Below the pieces are notes generated by a model. It made no database searches. It saw only the letters and a list, made by a program, of their open reading frames with translations, and was not told the DNA's origin. DNA of 36,071 nucleotides from Actinomycetota bacterium. Its GTDB lineage: Bacteria > Actinomycetota > Actinomycetes > Actinomycetales > Microbacteriaceae. Positions 14,962 to 22,343 of this stretch are shown piece after piece (position 1 is the stretch's first letter; every line of letters begins with the position of its first letter). The translations under genes were made by a program, and so were the position numbers. The stretch covers positions 1 to 36,071 of the forward strand of contig SXMG01000128.1 of NCBI GenBank assembly GCA_005778835.1, given 5' to 3'.

Positions 14962-16575
14962 TCAGTTCAGCTCCTCGAGGGCCTTGGTCTGCCGGAAGCT
15001 GATGATCGACACCGTCGCGACGATGAAGAAGATCAAGATCGCGAAGGCACTAGCGAGCCCGTAGTCGCGCCCCGTGCCTTCACCGAAGGCCACCTTGTAC
15101 ACGAGCGTGATGAGAATGTCGGTCGCGCCGGCATCGACCCCGGCGCTGACGTCGCGCGGGCCGCCACCGGTGAGCATGTAGATGATGTTGAAGTTGTTGA
15201 AGTTGAAGGCGAACGACGAGATGAGCAGCGGCGCGACGGAGACCAGCAGCAGCGGGAACTTGATGAGTCGGAACACCGCCCACGGCTGCGCGCCATCGAC
15301 CGTGGCGGCCTCGGTGAGCTCTTCGGGAATCGACTGCAGGGCCCCCGTGCAGATGAGGAACATGTAGGGGAACCCGAGCCACAGGTTGACGAGCAGCACG
15401 CTGAACTTGGCCAGCCAGGGATCATTGAGCCAGGGGATCGATGCCCCGCCGAACAGCACCTGGTTGATGTAGCCGAAGTCTTCGTTGAAGAGACCGAGCC
15501 AGACGAGCCCCGAGAGGAACCCCGGAAAGGCGTAGGGCAGGATCATGATGAGCCGGTAGGCCTTCTTGCCCCGCATGTTCGGCTTGTTGAAGACGATGGC
15601 GAGGAAGAGCCCCAGGGCGAAGGTCGTCGCCACCGAGAGGATCGCGAAGGCGAAGGTCCAGATCGTGACGCTGATGAGCGGGCCGCGGATGTTCTCGGTC
15701 GTGAAGGCCTTGACGAAGTTGTCGAATCCGACCGTGATGGTCCAGCCGGGGATGAGCTCGCGACCGCTGTCATTGACGAAGGCACCGTCACCGCCGTCGC
15801 GGTAGACCGTGCCCTGCCGATCGACGAAGGTGTCGGTCGCGGCGTCGTAGCTGAGCGATGAGAGGTAGAGGTACGCGTTCGAGCCGTCGGGCGTGCGCAG
15901 CGCGCCGTCGTTCGGGTCGTCGCTGACCTGCACGGCGAGATCGGTGATCGCGCGCTGGTTGCCCAGGAGGTCGGCGAAGCCGAGTGTCGTGAAGCCCGGC
16001 ACCGAGTCGGCCCGGCCCGTGGAGTCGGTGCCGAAGTCGGTGACGCGCTCGAGGGGGCTGTCAGCGCTACCGAGAGAGACCTCGCCCTCGGGGTCGGTGA
16101 CGAGGAAGAAGTACTCGCCGAACTGCTCGAGCACCGTGACGCGATAAGTGGGCGAGTCGGGCACGCGCTCTTGCGCCGTCAGCAGAATGGTGCTGATCGC
16201 ATCGTCTTTCGTACCGTTGCGGCCGTCGCCGTAATTGGTGAACGCGATGTACCCGCTGTAGACCACGACGAAGATCTGGAAGACCGCAAGAAAGAGAAGA
16301 CCCGGGGTGAGGTACTTGGCCGGCAGCCAGCCGGGCGTCAGATAGATCCAATTGACGAGCACTGTGACGGCCAGGACGATCGCGAACGGAATCCACGACT
16401 CCTGCAGGAAGAGCATGAAGAGACCGAAGACCGCGATGGCATCGATGATGCTCAAGAGGGCGATCTTGATCAGGATGCCCCGCGTGCTGCTGCTCGACCG
16501 CGGCGGCTTCAGAGCGCCGGCAGGAGCGGGGGGCACGGGGGCGGCGAGCGGACTCGCCGGGCTGGGGTGGCTCAT
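14962..16575 (-). CDS. Carbohydrate ABC transporter permease, MalF type
   Basis: The first membrane subunit of the importer. The 537-residue protein has N-terminal helices (ILIKIALLSIIDAIAVFGLFML) and a large periplasm-facing domain (about 130-260), as in MalF. The conserved transport core includes EELTEAATVDGAQPWAVFRLIKFPLL, the EAA loop, followed by SSFAFNFNNFNIIYMLTGGGP. The ATG at 16575 has GGAG at a good distance. About 100 bp with a large hairpin separates it from the binding-protein gene. Confidence 0.94.
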   Translation of the reverse strand: MSHPSPASPLAAPVPPAPAGALKPPRSSSSTRGILIKIALLSIIDAIAVFGLFMLFLQESWIPFAIVLAVTVLVNWIYLTPGWLPAKYLTPGLLFLAVFQIFVVVYSGYIAFTNYGDGRNGTKDDAISTILLTAQERVPDSPTYRVTVLEQFGEYFFLVTDPEGEVSLGSADSPLERVTDFGTDSTGRADSVPGFTTLGFADLLGNQRAITDLAVQVSDDPNDGALRTPDGSNAYLYLSSLSYDAATDTFVDRQGTVYRDGGDGAFVNDSGRELIPGWTITVGFDNFVKAFTTENIRGPLISVTIWTFAFAILSVATTFALGLFLAIVFNKPNMRGKKAYRLIMILPYAFPGFLSGLVWLGLFNEDFGYINQVLFGGASIPWLNDPWLAKFSVLLVNLWLGFPYMFLICTGALQSIPEELTEAATVDGAQPWAVFRLIKFPLLLVSVAPLLISSFAFNFNNFNIIYMLTGGGPRDVSAGVDAGATDILITLVYKVAFGEGTGRDYGLASAFAILIFFIVATVSIISFRQTKALEELN

Positions 16576-16609
16576 GGTTCTCCGAACATCGTCGTCGCGG
16601 CACCGTGGC

Positions 16610-16659
16610 GGTGCCGGGAGCCTACCGGGGCGCTGAGCGCTCCGGCAGGTCCCGGCACC
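16610..16659 (-). terminator. Long hairpin between binding-protein and permease genes
   Basis: Arms beginning GGTGCCGGGA and ending TCCCGGCACC extend to a ~24-bp stem with a bulge and two imperfect pairs. A hairpin here, without a U-tract, is typical of sugar ABC operons. It usually leaves binding-protein mRNA more abundant than permease mRNA (inference from position). Confidence 0.65.
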
Positions 16660-16677
16660 AACTGTTGCGAGAGGCTG

Positions 16678-17904
16678 CTAGCCGTCGATCTTCGACTGGA
16701 TGCTCTCGACCATCGCGCGCCACAGCTCGACCGGGTCGCCCTGGCCGTTGATGATCGCGACCTCGGTCGAACCCCAGTCAGACCACACGACGTCCATCGC
16801 GGGCACGTTCGGCATCGGGTTGCCATTGGCACCCACCTCGCCGAAGGCGGCGACGTCGGCGTTCGACTTCGCGGCCTCGAAAGCGGTCAGCAGTGCGGGT
16901 GCACGGCCGCCGACCTCGTAGAGCGCGGTCTGCACGGCCTCGGTGCCGATGTAGTTCACGAGGAACTCGTTGGCGGCAAGGGTGTTCTCGCTGCGCGAGC
17001 TGATGAAGAAGCCCTGCACGCCGACGAACGGCGATGCGGTCTCGCCACCGGCCGAGGGGATCGGGTCGATCGAGTAGTTGATGCCCGCCTCCTGGATGGC
17101 CGGCAGGTTCCACGGGCCGGTCAGGAAGAACGGCGACTTTCCTGCGACGAACTCTTCACGAGCGATGTCGCCCGAGATGTTCGTGTTCAGAATGCCGGCA
17201 GCGCCCCACTCGGCGAGCTGGATGGCGAAAGCCTCGCCGCCCTCGTTGCCGAGCGCCAGAGCGGTCGGGTCGTAGGTGCCGTCAGCGGTGATCTCGAAGA
17301 CGGGAGCACCGAACGACGCCTGCAGCGGGTACAGGTGGTAGGGGTCGGCAGCTGCCGGGTCGAGCCCGACGAGGAACGGGTACTCAGCGCCCGAGGCCTC
17401 GCCCGCGGCGATGAGGTCGTCGAACGTGGCGGGCTCGTCGGCCGCGAGGTCGACGTTGCGCAGCATGGCGATGTTCTCGACCGAGTAGGGCAGACCGTAG
17501 TTCTGGCCCTCGTAGCTCATGGCCGTGATCGCGACCTCTTGGAACTCGCCAGCCTTGTCGCCGAGCTCGAGCGGTGCGACGACGCCGTTCTGAACGAGCT
17601 TGCCGAGCCAGTCGTGCGCGCCCACGATGATGTCGGGGCCGTTGCCGGTCGGGGCCTGGGTGATGAAGTCGTCGCGGATCGCACCGAAGTCCTTCGTCAC
17701 GAGCTCGACGGTCACGCCGCGCTCCTCTTCGAACTGCGCGGCAATGTCTTCGAGCACGCCAGCGCGGTCGGCGTCGACCCAGACCGTGAGCGAACCTTCG
17801 AACATCGGAGCCTCGGGCTCAGCGGCCGCGCATCCGGAGAGAACGATCGCCGTTGCTGCGGCCATCGCTCCCGTCATCATCAAGCTGCGTGATGTCACCT
17901 TCAT
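16678..17904 (-). CDS. Maltodextrin-type solute-binding lipoprotein (MalE-like)
   Basis: The extracellular substrate-binding component of the sugar importer. The signal peptide ends in lipobox LSGC with Cys25, so it is membrane-anchored by lipid. The mature protein has the family-1 solute-binding-protein pattern: LTVWVDADRAGVLEDIAAQFEEERGVTVEL near the N-terminus, GPDIIVGAHDWLGKLVQNG, and FLTGPWNLPAIQEAGINY. Length is 408 residues. The start ATG has GAAAGGG upstream. It heads the leftward operon (binding protein, two permeases, GH13 enzyme). Expression is probably controlled by the two operators at 18023 and 18060. Maltose, maltodextrin or trehalose cannot be told apart by sequence. Confidence 0.94.
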   Translation of the reverse strand: MKVTSRSLMMTGAMAAATAIVLSGCAAAEPEAPMFEGSLTVWVDADRAGVLEDIAAQFEEERGVTVELVTKDFGAIRDDFITQAPTGNGPDIIVGAHDWLGKLVQNGVVAPLELGDKAGEFQEVAITAMSYEGQNYGLPYSVENIAMLRNVDLAADEPATFDDLIAAGEASGAEYPFLVGLDPAAADPYHLYPLQASFGAPVFEITADGTYDPTALALGNEGGEAFAIQLAEWGAAGILNTNISGDIAREEFVAGKSPFFLTGPWNLPAIQEAGINYSIDPIPSAGGETASPFVGVQGFFISSRSENTLAANEFLVNYIGTEAVQTALYEVGGRAPALLTAFEAAKSNADVAAFGEVGANGNPMPNVPAMDVVWSDWGSTEVAIINGQGDPVELWRAMVESIQSKIDG

Positions 17905-17961
17905 CGGTGGTCACCCTTTCGTGTGCGGACGGCCCCGACGGCGGCACTCGAACGCGACCCT

Positions 17962-17974
17962 GCACCGTCGGTGC
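17962..17974 (-). other. Small palindrome in the binding-protein leader
   Basis: GCACCG and CGGTGC flank one base in the ~125-nt 5' leader. As RNA it would form a minimal hairpin. The region 17905-18201 otherwise holds only the promoters and operators listed separately. Confidence 0.3.
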
Positions 17975-18022
17975 GTCGTCGCCCGAGAGTCGTGGAGCCG
18001 ATCTCTTGGTGTGCTCGCGGAG

Positions 18023-18036
18023 TGCAAGCGCTTCCA
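18023..18036. promoter_or_regulatory. LacI-family operator 2 (at the transcription start)
   Basis: TGCAAGCGCTTCCA fits the LacI/GalR-family operator pattern with central CG. It sits immediately downstream of the -10 CCTAAT of the binding-protein operon. An identical copy lies 37 bp away at 18060. Confidence 0.8.
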
Positions 18037-18064
18037 TTAGGCCACAGGGCGGGCTATTCTGCAA
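18036..18064 (-). promoter_or_regulatory. Promoter of the sugar ABC importer operon
   Basis: On the minus strand, TTGCAG (-35) and CCTAAT (-10) are separated by 17 bp. The -35 overlaps operator 1 and the -10 abuts operator 2, which suits repression by a LacI-family dimer or tetramer. Confidence 0.6.
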
Positions 18065-18073
18065 GCGCTTCCA
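18060..18073. promoter_or_regulatory. LacI-family operator 1 (over the -35 box)
   Basis: An exact second copy of TGCAAGCGCTTCCA, in the same orientation as operator 2. It overlaps the -35 of the leftward promoter and lies about 130 bp before the rightward alpha-glucosidase gene, so both directions could be controlled. Confidence 0.8.
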
Positions 18074-18188
18074 TAGTCGTCGTCACGAATTTGTTATGCA
18101 GAGAGCGAGATCGCCCATGAACAGGCCCAGAACGGCACAAAAATGCGCCCCGTGCATGGAACCGGTCTCACGCGACGGCTGGGTGTCA

Positions 18189-18194
18189 TAAAGT
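18189..18194 (+). promoter_or_regulatory. -10 box of a leaderless promoter for the alpha-glucosidase
   Basis: TAAAGT ends 7 nt before the ATG at 18202. A degenerate operator-like sequence (TGGAACCGGTCTCA, 18157-18170) overlaps the expected -35 position. Confidence 0.45.
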
Positions 18195-18201
18195 GGCGCA
18201 C

Positions 18202-19908
18202 ATGCCTCACGACACGACGATCCCTTCGGCGCGCGCCGTCGAGCACGACGAGACCTCGACCCCCGGAGCCGAATGGTGGCGCTCGGCGGTCATCTACCAG
18301 ATCTACCCTCGCTCGTTCGCCGACGCGAGCGGCGACGGCATCGGCGATCTCGCCGGCATCACGGAGCGGCTGCCCGCGCTCGCCGACCTCGGCGTCGACG
18401 CCGTCTGGCTCTCGCCGTTCTTCCGGTCGCCCCAGCGCGACGCGGGCTACGACGTGAGCGACTACTGCGATGTCGACCCCATCTTCGGCACTCTCGACGA
18501 CTTCGACGCGTTGCGCGATCGCGCGCACGAGCTCGGCCTGCGCGTGATCGTCGACCTCGTGCCCAACCACTGCTCGAGCGAGCATCCGTGGTTCCAGCAG
18601 GCTCTCGCCGCCGGGCCGGGCTCGGCCGAGCGCGATCGCTTCATGTTCCGCGAGGGCAAGGGTGAGAACGGCGAACTGCCGCCGAACAACTGGCAGTCGG
18701 TCTTCGGCGGCAACGCCTGGACCCGCATCACCGAGGCCGACGGCACGCCGGGCCCCTGGTACCTGCACATCTTCGACAGCTCGCAGCCCGACTTCAACTG
18801 GAAGAACCCCTGGGTGTGGGAGCAGTTCCGGCAGATTCTGCGCTTCTGGCTCGACCGAGGGGTCGACGGGTTCCGCGTCGACGTCGCGCACGGCCTGATG
18901 AAGAAGGAGGGCCTGCCCGACATCGTCGAGAAGGCTGAGGCCGGCGGGCTCGCCGACGCCATCTCGTCGCCCGACGACGTGCCCTACTGGGCGCAGCCCG
19001 AGGTGCACGAGGTCTACCGCGACTGGCATCAGGTGCTCGCCGAGTACAGCGGCGACCGCGTGCTCTGCGCCGAGGCGTGGGTCGAGCCGCTCGAGAAGGC
19101 GGCCCTCTGGGTGCGCCCGGACGAGATGCACCAGGCGTTCAACTTCAGCTACCTCGGCACCCCGTGGGAGGCCGAGCGACTGCGCTCGGTGATCGACGAG
19201 TCGATCGCGGCCTTCACGGGCGTCGGCGCACCGAGCACGTGGGTGCTCTCGAACCACGACGTCGTGCGCCACCCCAGCCGCTACGGCCTCTCGACCTACG
19301 GCGCGGCGCCCGCGAGCGGCATCGGCCCCAAGACCGAAGACAAGCCCGACGACGAGCTGGGCCTGCGCCGCGGCCGCGCCGCGACTGCGCTCATGCTCAG
19401 CCTGCCGGGCCGCGCCTACCTCTACCAGGGCGAAGAACTGGGCCTGCCCGAGGTCATCGAACTCGACGACCACGTGCGCGAAGACCCGACCTTCCACCGC
19501 ACGAACGGCGAAGTCTACGGACGCGACGGATGCCGAGTGCCGATTCCGTGGGAGTCGGCTGCACCGGCGTTCGGGTTCAACACCTCAGGCGACAGCTGGC
19601 TGCCGCAGCCCCCCCTGTTCGCGCACTACGCGCGCGACGTGCAGCAGGGCGTGCCCGGGTCGACGCTCGAGCTCTACCGCGCCGCGCTACGGCTGCGCGC
19701 CGAGCACGACCTCGGCATGGGCTCTGTGCAGTGGGTCGAGGGCTTCGATGCCGACGTCGTCGCCCTGCGCAACGGCTCGATCACCGTCATCGCCAACGTC
19801 GGCGCGGCGCCGGTCGAGCTGCCGGCCGGCGACATCGTGCTCGCGAGCGGAGCTCTCGACGGCCGCACCCTGCCGGTCGACACGACCGTGTGGATGCTCG
19901 TCGGCTAG
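18202..19908 (+). CDS. aglA: GH13 alpha-glucosidase (oligo-1,6-glucosidase/alpha-glucosidase group)
   Basis: A cytoplasmic exo-acting alpha-glucosidase that probably releases glucose from imported maltose, maltodextrin or related alpha-glucosides. The N-terminal barrel opens with the classic SAVIYQIYPRSFADASGDGIGDL. Catalytic residues are nucleophile Asp227 (GFRVDVAHG), acid/base Glu291 (LCAEAWV) and Asp353 (LSNHDVVR). VDLVPNHCS is the usual conserved region I. Length is 568 residues with no signal peptide. The GTG at 18193 is three codons upstream of the chosen ATG; the ATG is preferred because TAAAGT then sits 7 nt upstream. It is divergent from the importer operon and very probably under the same LacI-type control. 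Confidence 0.93.
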   Translation: MPHDTTIPSARAVEHDETSTPGAEWWRSAVIYQIYPRSFADASGDGIGDLAGITERLPALADLGVDAVWLSPFFRSPQRDAGYDVSDYCDVDPIFGTLDDFDALRDRAHELGLRVIVDLVPNHCSSEHPWFQQALAAGPGSAERDRFMFREGKGENGELPPNNWQSVFGGNAWTRITEADGTPGPWYLHIFDSSQPDFNWKNPWVWEQFRQILRFWLDRGVDGFRVDVAHGLMKKEGLPDIVEKAEAGGLADAISSPDDVPYWAQPEVHEVYRDWHQVLAEYSGDRVLCAEAWVEPLEKAALWVRPDEMHQAFNFSYLGTPWEAERLRSVIDESIAAFTGVGAPSTWVLSNHDVVRHPSRYGLSTYGAAPASGIGPKTEDKPDDELGLRRGRAATALMLSLPGRAYLYQGEELGLPEVIELDDHVREDPTFHRTNGEVYGRDGCRVPIPWESAAPAFGFNTSGDSWLPQPPLFAHYARDVQQGVPGSTLELYRAALRLRAEHDLGMGSVQWVEGFDADVVALRNGSITVIANVGAAPVELPAGDIVLASGALDGRTLPVDTTVWMLVG

Positions 19909-19915
19909 CGACCCG

Positions 19916-19932
19916 CAGGCCGCACCGGCCTG
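19916..19932. terminator. Hairpin after the alpha-glucosidase gene
   Basis: CAGGCCG and CGGCCTG form a perfect 7-bp stem with a 3-nt loop, 7 bp after the stop. There is no U-tract. Confidence 0.45.
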
Positions 19933-19943
19933 AGGAACGCGAC

Positions 19944-19971
19944 CCCGCTCGGCGCGCGAGCGCCGGGCGGG
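19944..19971. terminator. Hairpin after the M23 gene (convergent gap)
   Basis: CCCGCTCGGCGC and GCGCCGGGCGGG form a 12-bp stem with one wobble position. It lies immediately downstream of the M23 stop in the 64-bp gap between converging genes, so it could act on both transcripts. Confidence 0.5.
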
Positions 19972-19972
19972 T

Positions 19973-21115
19973 CTAGCTCGCGTTGGCCTGCAACCAGGCG
20001 AAGGGGTCGATCGCGATGTCGTCGATGCGAATCTCGAAGTGCAGGTGGGCACCGGTCGAGGTGCCCGTGCTGCCGACGGTGCCGACGAAGTCGCCGACGA
20101 GTATCTGCTGACCGACGACGAGCGGCGAGCTGGCCGTCGTCATGTGCGCATAGGTGCTCGTGACGCGCTGACCGTTGATGGTGTGCTCGATGATCGCGTG
20201 GTTGCCGAAGCCGCCGCTGTGCTCGGCCTTGATGACGACGCCGTCGGCGATCGCGAAGATCGGGGTGCCCGCACCCGGGTTGAAGTCGAGACCCTGGTGG
20301 TAGCTCGAGCAGTAACGGCAGGGCGCGACGCGCTCGCCGAAGCCCGAGCTGATCGGCACGGCGGCCGGGAACGGCCAGCGCACGGCGCCCGACCCGCTCG
20401 TCGAGTAGGAGAAGTCGCGACTGCCGTACTTGAGACGCAGCATCTCGGCGTACGAGGTCACGCTCCACTCGTCGCGCGAGGCGACGGCCGCGGTCAGATC
20501 GGCGCCCGCCTCGACCTCGACGACCTGCTCTTCGGTGAGCGCGGGATCGGCGGCGGCCTCGTCTGCGGTGGCGATCGACGCCATGACGGTGGATGCCGGA
20601 GGTGCGTCGGGGTCGAACAGCGCCGTCGCGGGCACCGATGTGCCGACGAGCAGGGCAGCCGCGGCGAGCATGACGACGGGCGGGAAAGTCTTCTGGGCGA
20701 TGCGCCGGCGCAGCGAGGGGCGCGGCGCGGAGGGGCGCGTCACCACGGGCCCGGCGGGCGGAGAGGCGACCGCGCGCGGCACGGGTGTCGCTGCGACAGT
20801 CTCGGTCGCACCGAACGTCTGCGTCGCTGCGACGGCGGGCTCGCTCTCGGCGGGGCGGCGACCGCGCCGGCTCGTCGGCCGCGAGCGCTCTGCCTCGCGC
20901 AGCGCGCGGCGGCTCAGGGGCACGAGGTCGGTCGAGTGACCCGAGGGCAGCTGCTCGAGTGCGGCGGTCGGCACGTCGGCGGAGTTCGACACGACGGGCG
21001 CCTGAGCAGAGGATTGCTCGGTGAAGGAGAAGCCGAGAGACTCGAGCGCGTCGTTCGCGGTCGCAGGGGAATTCTGGTCAGAACCCTCTGCGGCCCACGG
21101 GAACTCGTTCGTCAC
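19973..21115 (-). CDS. M23-family (LytM-type) metallopeptidase, membrane-anchored
   Basis: A cell-wall endopeptidase homologue. Residues 1-140 are a cytoplasmic, charged, low-complexity region with SRRALREAERSRPTSRRGRRP. A single transmembrane helix spans about 144-165 (TFPPVVMLAAAALLVGTSVPAT). A linker follows, then the M23 domain (about 254-375). The zinc-site residues expected for an active enzyme are seen: His273 and Asp277 in SYHQGLDF, and His358-Leu-His360 in GAHLHFEI. Cys266 and Cys269 (APCRYCSSY) could pair. The GTG start gives 380 residues. It probably cuts peptidoglycan cross-bridges; a purely structural role is unlikely with an intact site. The leader (21116-21258) shows no riboswitch I recognise. 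Confidence 0.9.
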   Translation of the reverse strand: MTNEFPWAAEGSDQNSPATANDALESLGFSFTEQSSAQAPVVSNSADVPTAALEQLPSGHSTDLVPLSRRALREAERSRPTSRRGRRPAESEPAVAATQTFGATETVAATPVPRAVASPPAGPVVTRPSAPRPSLRRRIAQKTFPPVVMLAAAALLVGTSVPATALFDPDAPPASTVMASIATADEAAADPALTEEQVVEVEAGADLTAAVASRDEWSVTSYAEMLRLKYGSRDFSYSTSGSGAVRWPFPAAVPISSGFGERVAPCRYCSSYHQGLDFNPGAGTPIFAIADGVVIKAEHSGGFGNHAIIEHTINGQRVTSTYAHMTTASSPLVVGQQILVGDFVGTVGSTGTSTGAHLHFEIRIDDIAIDPFAWLQANAS

Positions 21116-21258
21116 GGTCGTCGTCAGCCTCAGATGTCAGTTGCTCAGGTCAGTGGTCGTCTCGCAGAGCGCGATTATCACGGATTGGTAAAGACTACCG
21201 GCTGCGCGTCGACAGCGAAAGTCGGTGAACACAATTCGCAGTTCGTACCGAGGTGCGG

Positions 21259-22104
21259 TCACGGCGAGGCATCGGTCGTGTCGCGCGGCACGGCCTCGAC
21301 CTCGCCGAGCACGCGCTCGAGCGCGACCGCGAGCTCGGGATGCGCTGCGAGCAGGAACCGGTGGTCGGCGCGCAGACCCGGCAGGCCCGTCACCCGGGCG
21401 CCGGCCTCGGCGGCGATGAGGGCTCCGGCAGCGTGATCCCACGGGCTCAGAGTTCGCTCGAAGTAGGCGTCGACGCGACCGCTCGCCACCGCGCAGAGGT
21501 CGAGCGAGGCGGTGCCCATGCGCCGAACATCCCGCACCAGGGGCAGCAGGCGCGCGACGGCCGCACCCTGCTCGGCACGCGTCTGCGCCGCGTAGGCGAA
21601 GCCCGTCGCGACGAGCGCCTGCGACAGGTCGACCGGAGGATTCACCTGCAGCGCACGGTCGCCGAGAGAAGCGCCGCCCCCCGCGGTGGCCGAGAAGAGC
21701 TCGCCCGTCGCCGGGTTGACGACGACCCCGGCGAGCGCCCTCCAGCGCTGCGGGTCGGCCTCGCCCTCGACCACGGCGATGCTCACGGCGTAGTGCGGAA
21801 TGCCGTAGAGAAAGTTGACGGTGCCGTCGATGGGGTCGACGACCCAGGTGAGCCCGCTCGTGCCCGAGGCACCGCCGCTCTCCTCACCGAAGAAGCCGTC
21901 GTGGGGCCGCGCCTCGGCCAGGCGGCCGCGGATCAGCGCTTCGGCGTCGCGGTCGACCTGCGTGACGACATCGACCGACGACGACTTGCGGTCGGCGACC
22001 TCGACGACCCCGCGCCGCGCCTCGAGAACGAGTGCGCCGGCCTCGAGGGCGACAGCGCGCGCCAGCGAGAGCAGTTCGGTGGTCGAGCTCGAGGGAGGAG
22101 TCAT
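21259..22104 (-). CDS. suhB: Inositol monophosphatase-family phosphatase (SuhB-like)
   Basis: A magnesium-dependent, lithium-sensitive phosphatase family member. Candidate substrates are inositol-1-phosphate, histidinol phosphate or PAP. The metal-binding motifs are visible: FFGEESGG, WVVDPIDGTVNFLYGIP and the C-terminal SPWDHAAGALIAAEAGARVTG. Length is 281 residues. The ATG at 22104 is chosen because the protein then begins MTPPSSSTTELLSLARAVALEAG, aligning with family N-termini. The track start at 22290 would translate tRNA-Tyr. The start codon shares its A with the encoded CCA end of tRNA-Tyr, leaving no room for a leader, so the mRNA must be leaderless after tRNA processing or start within the tRNA gene. 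Confidence 0.92.
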   Translation of the reverse strand: MTPPSSSTTELLSLARAVALEAGALVLEARRGVVEVADRKSSSVDVVTQVDRDAEALIRGRLAEARPHDGFFGEESGGASGTSGLTWVVDPIDGTVNFLYGIPHYAVSIAVVEGEADPQRWRALAGVVVNPATGELFSATAGGGASLGDRALQVNPPVDLSQALVATGFAYAAQTRAEQGAAVARLLPLVRDVRRMGTASLDLCAVASGRVDAYFERTLSPWDHAAGALIAAEAGARVTGLPGLRADHRFLLAAHPELAVALERVLGEVEAVPRDTTDASP

Positions 22105-22188
22105 GGTGGCGAGTGAGGGATTCGAACCCCCGAATGCTGAGCAGTCTGATTTACAGTCAGATCCCTTTGGCCGCTTGGGTAACTCGCC
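22104..22188 (-). tRNA. tRNA-Tyr (anticodon GTA), CCA end encoded
   Basis: A class II tRNA with a long variable arm. Acceptor arms GGCGAGT and ACTCGCC, discriminator A, then encoded CCA. The anticodon loop within GATCTGACTGTAAATCAGA gives GTA. T-loop is TTCGAAT. The last A of CCA (22104) is also the A of the ATG of the downstream phosphatase gene. Confidence 0.94.
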
Positions 22189-22234
22189 AGGTGCGCGCCC
22201 GACCCGTGTGGTCACCGACCGGAGGCGCCCCACA

Positions 22235-22240
22235 AGAATA
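22235..22240 (-). promoter_or_regulatory. -10 element for tRNA-Tyr
   Basis: TATTCT on the minus strand, 46 bp before the tRNA 5' end. The corresponding -35 position (TACCGC) is weak. Confidence 0.35.
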
Positions 22241-22306
22241 CAAGAGCGGCGGGGTCGGCGGTACCACGCTCGCGGCGCCGCATCCGGCACCGGGGCCGCG
22301 TGCGGT

Positions 22307-22312
22307 TATTCT
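22307..22312 (+). promoter_or_regulatory. -10 element for the LacI-family gene
   Basis: TATTCT, 31 bp before the ATG at 22344. A purine-rich GGGGAGAGAGCGAGG lies between and may serve as the ribosome-binding region. Confidence 0.4.
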
Positions 22313-22343
22313 GGCCACAGGGGAGAGAGCGAGGCCACGACGC

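Noticed and set aside
18117-18191. 24-codon ORF (MNRPRTAQKCAPCMEP...) before the alpha-glucosidase
   Set aside because: It has a Cys-x-x-Cys, but only a weak ribosome-binding site. It ends at the aglA -10 box and lies in a promoter/operator region. Too little support for a gene or leader peptide.
21116-21258. Possible riboswitch (ydaO/c-di-AMP type) before the M23 gene
   Set aside because: Such elements often precede cell-wall enzymes in actinobacteria, but I could not find the conserved core in this 143-bp leader.
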